Part shown: one piece after another, positions 8,818 to 18,584 of the stretch
How the letters are laid out: every line of letters begins with the position of its first letter
Position numbering within the stretch: position 1 is the first letter of the stretch
From: Rheinheimera sp. A13L
GTDB taxonomy: Bacteria > Pseudomonadota > Gammaproteobacteria > Enterobacterales > Alteromonadaceae
Reading direction: 5' to 3'
Assembly: GCF_000217935.1 (NCBI RefSeq)
Contig: NZ_AFHI01000018.1
Span: 1 to 64,000 of the forward strand
Length of the DNA: 64,000 nt
The notes under the pieces: generated by a model
The model's input: only the letters and a program-made list of their open reading frames with translations
Databases searched by the model: none
What the model was told of the DNA's origin: nothing
Program-made: the position numbers and the translations under genes

Positions 8818-11800
8818 TCAGAAACGACGGATCAAGCCTAACTGCGCAGTACGCATATCTGCATTTCCAACATCGTAATAACTGGCCCCTAACTTCAGTG
8901 ACCAGTGCTCTGTCAGCTTTATTTGCCCTTGTACTTCAACAAAAGCTACAGTTTCATTTTGGTCCTGTCTGGATAGCAGCGCAGAATCAACAAATTTGTC
9001 CTGTATTTCCATTTGCCATACACCCAGCCTGACCCCAGGCTTAAACCATTCCGCAGTGGTCACTGGCTGCCACAACAGACTCAACTCAATTCCATTGCCC
9101 GAAATGGGCCACACAGCTTCCAGATCGCTGGCTTCTGTGCCCGGTGCTACGTCTGAAAACAGCGTGGTGATCTCACCAGCATCCAGCCAACCCAATTCAA
9201 TGGAAAGAGTTTCTGCAAATTGGTACCCACTATAAAAACGGTATCCTGCTCTGCTTTTGTTATCCACAACAGCAGTCCCTGCTATACCTGCACCATTCAT
9301 TGCCTGGGTGATCTCTGCTGAATCGGCGTCACTATTGACCGACATCAGATCCACCCCCAAATACAGTGGCTGAGCAGACAAGCTCAGCGGCAGTACAGCC
9401 GCTACAGCCACCAGACTTTTGCGTATTCTGAAGGCTGCAATACCAGCGAACAGCAGACTCAACATTCCACCCATACTACCTCCGGATTTAGCAGTGACAT
9501 CTTTTGGTGGTACTGGCGGCGGTGGAGGCAGAACCACCACTTCAGCCACGGCAAGTACACCAGGGTCACGGATCACACTGTTGGCCACACCATCATCATC
9601 ATTCGGACCACCGTCCTGAATGGTTAAACGCACACAGCCATGGCCTGCCGTTAAACCACTGGTCCAGTTGTCGGACGATACGCCAGGGCATTGGCCCAAT
9701 ATATCGCGGGCAGCGCTATCAATGCGGTTTGCCGTATTAACCTCAAAGTTCTGCCACTGGCCATTGATAAATTTACGCCAGATTGCATTCGCTGGAATAC
9801 TGGTGCCTGCTGGTAGCGGAATAGCTACAGGCACAACTTCACCCGGATTTTCTAAACCCAGCACATCAAAGTTAATCACCAGACCTTGCTGCACAAAGCC
9901 TGAATCATTTAACGACTCATCACTCAAGGCCATACCAAACTGGCCTGTGCTCCAGGATTGCTCTTCCGTTAAAGCCCCCAAAGTCAGTTGATACTGATTT
10001 GGCACTTCAGCATACAAAGCCTGTGCACCATCAGCCTGACAAGAGCCAACCCGGTTTTCTTCCGTCACATTAGGGCAAAGTGGTAAACGGTTTGGCGTAT
10101 CGGCAAAGCTATTTTGCGCTGCAGGAATACCTGAAGTGCCAGCCCCTGCACAACTTTCCACCGGACAGCCTGCAATCACACGCAAGGCCAAATCATATTG
10201 GCCCGTGCGGCCATTCGCTGACTGACCTTCGACAGTGATGGTATAACGGCCTTCCGCCAGACTTGCAGGGTCAAAACTGGCCGTTGCACCAGAAACCTGC
10301 AAGGTCAGACCTGAAGCACTCCAGCTGTAATTTGCTTCTGTGGCGTTCAGTTCACTTACAGACAGATTGACCAGTCCGGACGTTTGAGTAACCACATAAG
10401 TTTCAGCATTGTCTTGAGTGGCTTTCACTGTCAAGGCTAAGGCAGGAACTTCTTGCTGCAGCGCCAAATTATGCACCGCAGGAGTACCCAACAAGGCATT
10501 ACTCATACCGGCTTCCTGCACTATCAAGCGGGCTACATTTGCCGTTGCAGTGACAGTATAAGTGCGTAGTAACTTATGTTCAGCCGTAAACTGGACCTGT
10601 TGCAGCTCTGAAGTCACGCCATCTTTAAGTACTGCTGCGTTCACCGGATAGTCAACAGGTTCATCACTCAACCAAACCCGAACTGTTGTGGCTACATCTC
10701 GCTGCACAGGCTGCTGGCTTGACGTAAAGGCAAGGTATGGGAAGACGTTATACACCACCTGCACCAGTTCGCCTGAGACAGCATCAACAAATTCCAGCGT
10801 ATAACGGCCGGTACGCTGCGCACTAAATATATAACTGCCATCATCCTGCATTGTCAGTAGTTCTTCGGCATCTGCCAGCTCAAGTTCAGACTCCACACCA
10901 GAGCGCACCACTGTTGCGCCTAGCAGCGTTTTTGTACCTGCACCACTGATGAAACTAAAACGGCTGGTACCATTACTGGCTAAGGCCACATCGGTATCTT
11001 TTTCTACCTGAGTAAATGGATACACAGTGACAGCTATAGCACAGGCTTCGGTAATAGCCGAGGTGACAATCTGATCACCTGAGACCGCCGCCTGGCAAGA
11101 GCCAGCTAATACCACTATATCGTCGGCATTGGTCAGACTGAGCTTAACTGTTGCAGTACTGCCATAATTCACCAACTGAGTTGCAGGGCTGATACTGGCT
11201 TCTCCCGTCACAGTGGCCGTTACCGTCAGCTGAATTTGCTCGTACAACGCAGTCAGCTTCAGGTTCTGCGCTGGCATAGTGGCAGGAACCGCCGGCTCCC
11301 AGCGGGTAAAGGTATAGCCTTCCCGAGTCGGGTTAGCCGGTGCTGTTATTGCCGCACCAAAGTTGGCACTGATTGGCGCAACCGCTGAACCTCCTGCGCT
11401 ATCAAAGGTGATGGTGTAACTATTGACAGTCCACTGTGCTTTCACAGTGGTATTAACCGCCGGCATAGTGGTTGGCACTGAGGGTGTCCAGCCTGCAAAG
11501 GTATAACCTTCACGTATTGGATCAGCCGGAGCTTTTACTGCTGCACCAAAGTTGGCACTGATTGGCGCTATGGCAGAACCACCTGCACTATCAAAAGTGA
11601 TGGTATAGGTGTTTGCAGTCCACTGTGCTTTCACAGTGGTATTGGCCGCAGGCATAGTGGTTGGCACTGAGGGTGACCAGCCTGTAAAGGTATAACCTTC
11701 GCGTGTCGGAGCTGCCGGAGCTTTTATGTCTGTACCAAAGTTAGCACTGATAGACGCTACCGCTGAACCACCTGCGCTATCAAAAGTGATGGTGTAACTG

Positions 11801-14127
11801 TTCACAGTCCACTGTGCTTTCACAGTTTTATTCCCAGCTGGCATGGTAGCCGGTACTGAGGGTGACCAGCCTGTAAAGGTATAACCTTCGCGTGTCGGGG
11901 CTGCCGGAGCTGTTACCGCTGCACCAAAGTGAGCACTGATAGGCGCAACAGCTGAACCACCTGCGCTATCAAAAGTGATGGTATAGGTGTTTGCAGTCCA
12001 CTGAGCTGTTAAGGTGATATTAGCTGCAGGCATAGTGGCCGGTAGTGCCGGACTCCAACCTGCAAAACTATAACCTTCACGTGTCGGAGCTGCCGGAGCT
12101 GTTACCGCTGCACCAAAGTTGGCAGTAACAGGCGCCACAGCTGAACCACCAGCACTGTCAAAAGTAATGGTGAAGCTACTAATAACAGTCCACTGAGCGG
12201 TAAAAGTGGTATTGGCTGCAGGCATAGTGGTTGGCACTGACGGTGTCCATCCCGCAAAGCTATAACCGTCTCGAGTCGGGTTAGCTGGGGCCGTTACCGC
12301 TGCGCCAAAGTTGGCACTGATAGGAGCTACTGCAGAACCACCTGCGCTATCAAAGGTCAATGTGTAACTGTTAATGCTATATTGAGCCTGGACTGTCAAG
12401 ACAGAGCTAATGTTGTTAAATGGAACACTCCATCCTGTAAAGGAGTAGCCTGTTCGGACAGGAGAGGTTGGAGCTACTGCGGCAGCTCCTGAGGCCACCT
12501 GTTGGGTACTCAGCACTGTATTATCCCAGTCAACAAAATTCACGGTAAAAAGATCGGCTTTTACGACAGTGACCACAATAGAAGAAACCGCGCTGGTATT
12601 GTCGCCATCAGAAACCATAAAACTAATGGTGCGCTTAGATGTATCACCAGTGTTTAACGTAGGATCGGCTCCAGCCTGATAGGTCAGGCTTCTGAGCACC
12701 GATTGATAATCCGCAAGGGAAGCAACACCACTAAGAGACAAAACACCGGTTGCAGAATCATATGAAGCAGCAATGCCCGCTACTGTTTGCACTGCAAGAG
12801 TATCAGTAGTAATAAAACCAGAAGAAATAGAAACCTGAGCTGAGACAAGGTTCGGACTGTCAGAATCCAGAACAGCAAGCTGGCTATCCAAAACAACAGC
12901 GGACCCGGAAACCGCAGCAGACTGACTGGTGACAGATAACCTGACCGCTGGTGTTGGTAGCGAAAAAACAACCAGACTGGCACTGTTTTGTGCAGCTACA
13001 TATAAATGGCGGTTTAAAGGGTCTGTCGACATACCGGAGGGCGCGCTAAAATTAGTGACGCCGTTGACAGAGTTCACCACTTGACTGTTGAAACTCAATA
13101 ACCCTGTGGTTGAGTCGCGTAAAAACGCTGTTACAGAGCTGGAATTGATTGCACTGACCAGTACATATTTACCATCTGGGCTAATGGTCAGGCTACGGGC
13201 TCCTTGCATATTGGTCACACCATCAACACCATGAGTTACTTTGGCAAGGTAAGTTAATTCACCTGAGGTGCTGTTAACACTAAAAATGGCAACTGAAGAC
13301 TCCCCCTGCCCGGTGACATAAAGATGCTTACCATCAGGAGAAAGTTTTGCTGAAGAGGCAGCCTGCAGACCATCTACAGAAGCAACATTATCTGTGTAAA
13401 CGGAAACCAGAGTCAGAGCACCAGTAGTGGTATTCCGGCTAAACAAAGACACAGCGTTATCTGTTGTTGAAGTGACATAAACAAATTTGCCATCAGCGCT
13501 CGAAGCGATATTTTTAATAGGACTGCCTGTTGGGCTGAATACCTGACCTAAAGCATTGCCATTGACGTTATCAGCGTAATCAGCCAGCCGGGTAATAGCG
13601 CCCGTGCTAGCGTCACGACTAAACACCACAAGACCACTGGGTGAACCACCAATACCATACACAGTTTTAGCATCAGGACTTGTGCTGACTGAGACAAAAC
13701 CTCCGGTTGGGCTACCACCTAATCTGTTAGTTTCTGTTAATTCACCTGTCGTCAAGTCTCTGGAAAAAGCGATAACAACACTTCCGGTAGGCGAAGCCAC
13801 ATACACACTTTTATTGTCGGCGCTTACATCCACACTAAATGCAGCAGAAAGTCCTGTTTTTGTACTTCGATAGGTTAACTGGCCTGTGTCCGGGTTTCGC
13901 TCAAACACACTGACTGCAGAAGCCTGATAGGATGCAGTGTAAACAAACTTACCGTCGGGGCTGACAGCTACATCACTGATGCCGCTCAGCCCAGCCACAC
14001 CATTGACATTATTGGTGTAAGACTCCAGATAAGTCACGGCATTAGCAAAGGATGGAGCAACCCCCACAACCAAATTCAGCAACGTCCCTAAAGCTAAAAC
14101 CTTAAAAAACTTCTGCAACCAATTCAT
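8818..14127 (-). CDS. Giant secreted propeller/InlB-repeat protein with C-terminal barrel
   Basis: A 1769-residue exported protein of unknown function. In order: signal peptide (1-29), a YVTN/lactonase-like beta-propeller (about 30-395) with repeated SPDGKFVYV motifs, a cadherin-like domain (about 395-522), one divergent and six near-identical 63-residue InlB/Listeria-Bacteroides repeats (about 525-962), several beta-sandwich regions, a choice-of-anchor-U-like domain (about 1342-1525), a GlyGly-CTERM-like segment (SGGSMGGMLSLLFAG then RIRK, about 1546-1570), a second signal-like stretch ending SLSAQ (1571-1586), and an OmpA-like beta-barrel domain ending in LGLIRRF. GGGAGGCG precedes the ATG. 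The sorting-like signal in mid-protein is odd: either a fusion of two genes or a frame joining them. Function may be adhesion or surface binding (inference). Confidence 0.85.
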   Translation of the reverse strand: MNWLQKFFKVLALGTLLNLVVGVAPSFANAVTYLESYTNNVNGVAGLSGISDVAVSPDGKFVYTASYQASAVSVFERNPDTGQLTYRSTKTGLSAAFSVDVSADNKSVYVASPTGSVVIAFSRDLTTGELTETNRLGGSPTGGFVSVSTSPDAKTVYGIGGSPSGLVVFSRDASTGAITRLADYADNVNGNALGQVFSPTGSPIKNIASSADGKFVYVTSTTDNAVSLFSRNTTTGALTLVSVYTDNVASVDGLQAASSAKLSPDGKHLYVTGQGESSVAIFSVNSTSGELTYLAKVTHGVDGVTNMQGARSLTISPDGKYVLVSAINSSSVTAFLRDSTTGLLSFNSQVVNSVNGVTNFSAPSGMSTDPLNRHLYVAAQNSASLVVFSLPTPAVRLSVTSQSAAVSGSAVVLDSQLAVLDSDSPNLVSAQVSISSGFITTDTLAVQTVAGIAASYDSATGVLSLSGVASLADYQSVLRSLTYQAGADPTLNTGDTSKRTISFMVSDGDNTSAVSSIVVTVVKADLFTVNFVDWDNTVLSTQQVASGAAAVAPTSPVRTGYSFTGWSVPFNNISSVLTVQAQYSINSYTLTFDSAGGSAVAPISANFGAAVTAPANPTRDGYSFAGWTPSVPTTMPAANTTFTAQWTVISSFTITFDSAGGSAVAPVTANFGAAVTAPAAPTREGYSFAGWSPALPATMPAANITLTAQWTANTYTITFDSAGGSAVAPISAHFGAAVTAPAAPTREGYTFTGWSPSVPATMPAGNKTVKAQWTVNSYTITFDSAGGSAVASISANFGTDIKAPAAPTREGYTFTGWSPSVPTTMPAANTTVKAQWTANTYTITFDSAGGSAIAPISANFGAAVKAPADPIREGYTFAGWTPSVPTTMPAVNTTVKAQWTVNSYTITFDSAGGSAVAPISANFGAAITAPANPTREGYTFTRWEPAVPATMPAQNLKLTALYEQIQLTVTATVTGEASISPATQLVNYGSTATVKLSLTNADDIVVLAGSCQAAVSGDQIVTSAITEACAIAVTVYPFTQVEKDTDVALASNGTSRFSFISGAGTKTLLGATVVRSGVESELELADAEELLTMQDDGSYIFSAQRTGRYTLEFVDAVSGELVQVVYNVFPYLAFTSSQQPVQRDVATTVRVWLSDEPVDYPVNAAVLKDGVTSELQQVQFTAEHKLLRTYTVTATANVARLIVQEAGMSNALLGTPAVHNLALQQEVPALALTVKATQDNAETYVVTQTSGLVNLSVSELNATEANYSWSASGLTLQVSGATASFDPASLAEGRYTITVEGQSANGRTGQYDLALRVIAGCPVESCAGAGTSGIPAAQNSFADTPNRLPLCPNVTEENRVGSCQADGAQALYAEVPNQYQLTLGALTEEQSWSTGQFGMALSDESLNDSGFVQQGLVINFDVLGLENPGEVVPVAIPLPAGTSIPANAIWRKFINGQWQNFEVNTANRIDSAARDILGQCPGVSSDNWTSGLTAGHGCVRLTIQDGGPNDDDGVANSVIRDPGVLAVAEVVVLPPPPPVPPKDVTAKSGGSMGGMLSLLFAGIAAFRIRKSLVAVAAVLPLSLSAQPLYLGVDLMSVNSDADSAEITQAMNGAGIAGTAVVDNKSRAGYRFYSGYQFAETLSIELGWLDAGEITTLFSDVAPGTEASDLEAVWPISGNGIELSLLWQPVTTAEWFKPGVRLGVWQMEIQDKFVDSALLSRQDQNETVAFVEVQGQIKLTEHWSLKLGASYYDVGNADMRTAQLGLIRRF
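11241..12375 (-). repeat. Six tandem 189-bp repeats inside the giant gene
   Basis: Six consecutive 63-codon units encode InlB-type repeats (ITFDSAGGSAVAP..., ANFGAAV, REGYTF-GW, TMPA-N, AQW). Units 4-7 are very similar in DNA as well as protein, so unequal recombination could change their number. A seventh, divergent unit lies at about 12376-12555. Confidence 0.85.
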
Positions 14128-14511
14128 CCACGCCTCCCAATAACCTTATGGCTATCATAATTCTTACGATCTACATCAATTGATGCCCCACACTGCAAAC
14201 TAACTATAATCAACCGCTTGTTTCTTGCCAGTCCAAAAGGAAACCTATTCAGATACTGCTCCAAAACCTCTTTGTATGCTTTCGCACCAGCACAATGCAC
14301 CAACAATAATTGCCGGACCCAGAGTTGAAGATTAGATGAACCTTAACCTTCCGGAGCATTCACTGCAGCGCCATAAAGTCAGCAGATCTTTAATCAGCCG
14401 ATAAACTTCAGAAAAACAAAGACGGGTAAAACATAGAGTTACCAGATTGTGTTTGATAAAAATGATAAAAACAAACAATACAACAAGCCCAATGTAACGC
14501 TTTGTAACAGC
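14128..14511. other. AT-rich intergenic region
   Basis: A 384-base stretch upstream of the giant gene and downstream of the methyltransferase. It presumably holds the promoter of the giant gene. A 60-codon frame at 14124-14306 overlaps that gene's ATG by four bases but shows no recognisable features. No other gene seen. Confidence 0.5.
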
Positions 14512-15714
14512 CTAGTACATCTGGCGGAGTTTGCAGGCGCTAATCAGTAAATTGCGGGGAGTAAGTTGGTAATCGCAGAATTGTTTCACCTGTACCTGAT
14601 AACCTTGTTGTTGCAAAAACAAGGCTCTGTCCAGCACCAGCCATTGCTCCAGCAAAGGCCGGAACAAGGAGCGTACCAGTTGCATTTTTTGCACTAACAG
14701 ATGCCGTTGTTGCCCAAGTTGCAGATAATAATCCCAGCGGGTGTCCGCTGGGATCTGCCATTGATGTTGTCCGGCCGCCCAGTGGGCAAAGGCACTGAAT
14801 TCACCACTAAACCAATGTTTAGGCACTGAAGATAAAGGCCGGTAGTCGGTGACTTTTTGCAAAGCCTGATACAACTCCTGATAAGCCAGACGCCACAGCA
14901 CTTCAGTCTGGCGCAAACGTGTCACCCGCTCACCTGCTGTTACCTGAGCCTGCACCGCCAGTTTTAGTTCATCCCGGTTTAACTGACCTAATCTGCTGTG
15001 CTGTGCCAAAGTGGATAAAGCCTGATACTGCTCTGAAGCAATTAAATGATAACAACAAGGCACTATATCCAGTTGCTCTGTCCCTGCCTGGCTTGCCAGT
15101 TGCAGCAAGCGAATATGCAAGTCGCCACAGGCATGCAAAGCCACTATCTGCTGCTCTGTGTTGAGGTGTTTAGACGCTTCTTCCGACAACACATCAGCCT
15201 GAATAAAACCCTGTGGCAGCTTTAGCTTTTTGGCCTGCTGCTGACCTTCACTACAAAGCTGGGGTTGCCATTCCAGACTTGTTACTTTTCGCTGCATACG
15301 AAAAGAAAGCCAGCGCCCTAAATGGCCTTTGCCAGCACACCATTCCAGCACAGGCAAATCACTTTGTTGCATCTGCAAAGCAAAGGTTTGAATTTGTTCC
15401 AGTTTTCGCCCTTTAATATCACGACTGAACCAAAAAGGCACTGCAGTCTGATCTGTCACTTTTTCCTGTGTTAACTCAAAAGGGCTGAACTGATTTAACT
15501 CGGGGAAAAACTCAGAGAAATAGCTACGGCGATACACTTCATCCTGATCCAGACGATCTATTTCTACAGGTTCAATCTGCTGTAAATGCTGACCTAACTT
15601 TGTATCAGCCCATGGCAAACTGGTTAAATGAAAAGGGCTAAAACGCCAGAACTGCTGATACTGACTTAATAACAAATCCAACTGCAAAAACTGTTCAGAC
15701 AAAAGCTGAGGCAT
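14512..15714 (-). CDS. SAM-dependent methyltransferase (METTL25/Methyltransf_32-like)
   Basis: A 400-residue protein whose centre holds a SAM-binding motif LEWCAGKGHLGRWLS (near residue 122), an acidic SLEWQ second strand, IVALHACGDL (about 190) and a C-CYH motif (about 218). These fit the Methyltransf_32 type methyltransferases related to METTL25/RRNAD. The N- and C-terminal regions (1-110 and 260-400) are helical and not recognised; the substrate may be RNA or protein but is unknown. It is divergent from the single-domain regulator at 15893. Confidence 0.75.
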   Translation of the reverse strand: MPQLLSEQFLQLDLLLSQYQQFWRFSPFHLTSLPWADTKLGQHLQQIEPVEIDRLDQDEVYRRSYFSEFFPELNQFSPFELTQEKVTDQTAVPFWFSRDIKGRKLEQIQTFALQMQQSDLPVLEWCAGKGHLGRWLSFRMQRKVTSLEWQPQLCSEGQQQAKKLKLPQGFIQADVLSEEASKHLNTEQQIVALHACGDLHIRLLQLASQAGTEQLDIVPCCYHLIASEQYQALSTLAQHSRLGQLNRDELKLAVQAQVTAGERVTRLRQTEVLWRLAYQELYQALQKVTDYRPLSSVPKHWFSGEFSAFAHWAAGQHQWQIPADTRWDYYLQLGQQRHLLVQKMQLVRSLFRPLLEQWLVLDRALFLQQQGYQVQVKQFCDYQLTPRNLLISACKLRQMY

Positions 15715-15892
15715 AAGCGAATAAACTATCTGTGGCGCTATCGAATGCCGACACTATACCACTGCACAGTCAAAAAGCTGTGCTGCCATTTTCTGCAGTT
15801 TTTCTGAAACAGAGTCCGACTTGAACTGGCATCAGCGCTAAAAATCATGCACACTCAGATCTATAAGTATGACCCGATAAAGAGATATTCAG

Positions 15893-16288
15893 GTGACAGA
15901 ACTCAAACGTATTATGCATGTAGAAGACGATCCTTCTATTCAGGCTGTGGCCAAAGTAGCACTGGAAGTGGTAGGTGGTTTCACCGTTGAAACCTGCAGT
16001 GGTGGTGAAGAGGCTTTAAATACTTTTCACGCTTTCCAGCCTCAGCTGATTTTGCTGGATGTGATGATGCCTGGTATGGATGGTCCCAGCACGTTAAAGA
16101 AGATGCAGGCTGATTTTGATTTAAGCCAAATTCCTGTAGTTTTTATGACAGCCAAAGTACAGGCCAATGAAATTGAATCTTACAAAGATTTAGGCGCCGC
16201 TGATGTGGTAGTCAAACCTTTTGACCCTATGACTTTGTCTGATCAAATACGCGAGATCTGGCAGAAGCTTCAGGGGTCAAAGTCTTGA
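15893..16288 (+). CDS. Single-domain (CheY-like) response regulator
   Basis: A 131-residue receiver domain with no output domain. Acidic residues Glu11, Asp12, Asp13, phosphoacceptor Asp56 in LLDVMMPGMDG, Thr86 in FMTAK and Lys108 in VVKPFDP are all present, so it should be phosphorylatable. It starts at GTG (15893) behind AAGAGA. No kinase is adjacent. Such proteins act by protein contact or as phosphorelay intermediates. It is followed by REP-like palindromes. Confidence 0.9.
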   Translation: MTELKRIMHVEDDPSIQAVAKVALEVVGGFTVETCSGGEEALNTFHAFQPQLILLDVMMPGMDGPSTLKKMQADFDLSQIPVVFMTAKVQANEIESYKDLGAADVVVKPFDPMTLSDQIREIWQKLQGSKS

Positions 16289-16347
16289 CTCTGACCCCAG
16301 AGCTGAATTCGACAGGAGGGTCATAGCCTAAGCTCTGACCTTTTTTT
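16272..16347. repeat. REP-like palindromes, GGGGTCA type
   Basis: A first palindrome GGGGTCA-AAGTC-TT-GACTC-TGACCCC (16273-16298) overlaps the end of the regulator. A second arm pair CAGAGCT / AGCTCTG (16298-16337) is followed by a seven-T run. Related palindromes occur at 52757 and 63203. The pair can also terminate transcription of the regulator. Confidence 0.65.
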
Positions 16348-17317
16348 ACTCTTTATCCTGCCGCTGTTGCTCTACTTGCTCAAATAACTGCTGCAAATCC
16401 TGCTCATACTGCTGCATAGTTTTGCCCTGGCCCAGATAAAAAGGTAAAGGCAAGATACGAGGATCGTAACGCAAGCTGCGCTCAAAAGGCGATGGTGGTG
16501 TCAGCAAGCTGGCCCATTGACCTGAGGTGGCTAATAAAGCCACAGCCAAAGCTACAGCTGTCTGAGCACGCAAAGACCAGTGAGTTGCCAGCCAAAAATT
16601 ACCACTAAACAAAGCCACTAAGATCAAAGTGTATCCAATAACCTCAACCACCTGAGCCACACCGGAACCATCCAGATTAAAGCCCAGCCAATAACAGAAG
16701 GCTCCCCACAAAGTACTGCAAGCGACGGCCGCATAGGTCAGGCTTAACTGAGGTAAAAAATGACTTTCCTGCTGGTTAAACCGGCTCCACAACGCCAGAA
16801 TGGCAGGCCAGATACAAAACAACAGCAGATTCCTTGGGATTTCCAACAAACGCGCTGGCCACATCTGTTCCAGTTGTTTTGGCAATGTCAGCCAGATTTC
16901 CACCACCTGATCAGCAGCAAGTATCAAGGCAAACAACAGGATAAAAGCCCAGTGCCCCATAGCCTGTAATTTCTGCCCCATCACGCTGAATGGCAACGTA
17001 TCGGCCACAGGGTGAGCATCATCATACAAACGTAATGCCTGTTCCCCCAGCCAACAGATTTCACCTGAACGTAACGGCTCTTTAGCCACTACAACTTTGC
17101 GTCCGGACACAAAACTGCCATTGACTGAACTTAAATCTTCTAGCCACCAGTAACCCTCTTCATCCTGCTGCAGCGTTGCATGATAAGGGCAAACGTGTTT
17201 ATTAAATAAAATCACGTCATTATCAAAAGCCCGGCCAAGACGCACCTGATGTTGCAAAAATTTGTGCCGCTCAATGACTTTTTGCTGCTTATTCAGTACT
17301 TCCACTATTACTGCCAT
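16346..17317 (-). CDS. FHA-domain integral membrane protein
   Basis: A 323-residue protein with an N-terminal forkhead-associated domain (about 1-100): GRAFDNDVILF, VCPYHATL and LEDLSSVNGSFVSG carry the Gly-Arg, His and Asn-Gly landmarks of phosphothreonine-peptide binding. The usual serine before the His motif is replaced (CPYH). About five or six membrane helices follow (120-270), then a charged C-terminal tail. Its ATG lies within the last codons of the upstream protease gene, so the two are translationally coupled. A phosphopeptide sensor tied to a periplasmic protease is inference; no Ser/Thr kinase is visible nearby. Confidence 0.8.
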   Translation of the reverse strand: MAVIVEVLNKQQKVIERHKFLQHQVRLGRAFDNDVILFNKHVCPYHATLQQDEEGYWWLEDLSSVNGSFVSGRKVVVAKEPLRSGEICWLGEQALRLYDDAHPVADTLPFSVMGQKLQAMGHWAFILLFALILAADQVVEIWLTLPKQLEQMWPARLLEIPRNLLLFCIWPAILALWSRFNQQESHFLPQLSLTYAAVACSTLWGAFCYWLGFNLDGSGVAQVVEVIGYTLILVALFSGNFWLATHWSLRAQTAVALAVALLATSGQWASLLTPPSPFERSLRYDPRILPLPFYLGQGKTMQQYEQDLQQLFEQVEQQRQDKE

Positions 17318-18561
17318 ACCACAGCTCCAATAAACTTACGGCTGAACTCTAAAGCGATTTGCTGATCCACGCCTGACAAAGTGAAGTGGCTGATCACGCC
17401 TTGTTGCTGGTGGTCCATCGAGGCTGAAATATAAGCTACATCAAATAATTGCGGATAGTTACGATAAGCCCTGATACAAAATATGGCTTTAGCATGTTGC
17501 CCTTCCAGCGGGCTTAACAGCTGGTTCTGACAGGAAAAGGCGGTCACATCATCCTGAGCTGCTCTGTTATCAGCATTCATCTGGCTGATGCTGAACTGAT
17601 AACGGCGGAAAAATTGTAGTGGATGTAGGTCTTTAGCCTGGATCCATTCAAACTGCATTTCAATGCGGCCTGTACTGAATTCTGACGATAAAAAGATTTC
17701 TTCCGGTTGATTACAGAAGGCATTCACCCTTTTGATATCGTCTTTGTCTTTTTCTACATTGGACATACCCCAGCAGCGGATAAAAGGCACGATTTCGTCC
17801 GGCACTGTGGCAGGACCAAAGTTTTTCAGTTGCCAGTCGGCCTGCAGAATTTGCTGAAACATGCGTTGCTGGTTGCCGATCAGTTGCTGCTGAATATCCT
17901 GTTTTAAATCAGCCACTACAGCTTTTTCCAGCAGCGCTTTTAAAGCAGCCGCTGGTACTAAAAAACCTAAATCGTTGCCGGCTGAAGCTACGTTTACTCC
18001 AATAACTTCACCAGTCTCATTCACCGCCGGGCCACCACTCATACCGCTGTTAATAGCGCCGGTAAAATGAATACGAGGGTAAAAGCTGTGTTTTTGCAGA
18101 CCGTTGTAAGTTCCAGGCACCACTATTAAGCCTAAATCATGCGGGTTGCCCAGTGAATAAACTGTCGCGCCCTGCACTGGAGTTTGCTGTTGTAACTGGA
18201 AACTTTTGGCCGCTTTGTAGTCAGTTTTTAGTAAAGCCAAATCATTGATCACATCTACTGCTACTATTTCAAGTACGCCTTTTTGCTGGTTTTGTGCCAG
18301 AAACTCCAGCTGATACTTTTGCGGAAACAATACAGCTTCGGACACCACATGGTAGTTGGTGACCACCAAATCTGAATCGTGCAATAAAAAACCACTGCCT
18401 ATCGCTGACTTAGCGCCTGAGGCATGTTCCAGCACTTTAATTTGCAACAAGGCATCAGCATAATCGGCAAATACTTTTTCGGCCACAGCAGCACTGTAGC
18501 TTTGCGCTGACCAACAGCACAGAACCAGCCACACCAGGCTGGTCCATGTTTTTTTCAGCAT
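17308..18561 (-). CDS. Trypsin-like periplasmic serine protease (S1C-like)
   Basis: A 417-residue exported protease. The signal peptide (1-24) precedes a chymotrypsin-fold domain with a complete triad: His71 in VTNYHVV, Asp107 in VINDLALL and Ser175 in SGMSGGPA. Unlike DegP/DegS, no PDZ domain is apparent; the C-terminal half (about 215-417) is unrecognised and may bind a substrate or partner. The frame opens at 18576, but ATG at 18561 is preceded by AAGGA and gives a proper signal peptide. It sits between a CnoX-like gene (23 bases upstream) and the FHA protein it overlaps. Confidence 0.85.
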   Translation of the reverse strand: MLKKTWTSLVWLVLCCWSAQSYSAAVAEKVFADYADALLQIKVLEHASGAKSAIGSGFLLHDSDLVVTNYHVVSEAVLFPQKYQLEFLAQNQQKGVLEIVAVDVINDLALLKTDYKAAKSFQLQQQTPVQGATVYSLGNPHDLGLIVVPGTYNGLQKHSFYPRIHFTGAINSGMSGGPAVNETGEVIGVNVASAGNDLGFLVPAAALKALLEKAVVADLKQDIQQQLIGNQQRMFQQILQADWQLKNFGPATVPDEIVPFIRCWGMSNVEKDKDDIKRVNAFCNQPEEIFLSSEFSTGRIEMQFEWIQAKDLHPLQFFRRYQFSISQMNADNRAAQDDVTAFSCQNQLLSPLEGQHAKAIFCIRAYRNYPQLFDVAYISASMDHQQQGVISHFTLSGVDQQIALEFSRKFIGAVVWQ

Positions 18562-18584
18562 AGGGAGTCCTTTCAAAAAATGAA

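Noticed and set aside
11241-12375. Regular repeats considered as a CRISPR array
   Set aside because: The period is 189 bases, the repeats stay in one reading frame and encode InlB-type units, and there are no unique spacers.
14124-14306. 60-codon minus-strand frame overlapping the start of the giant gene
   Set aside because: It overlaps the ATG neatly (ATGA), but the protein shows no signal, domain or family features, and the strong ribosome-binding site belongs to the giant gene. Probably chance.
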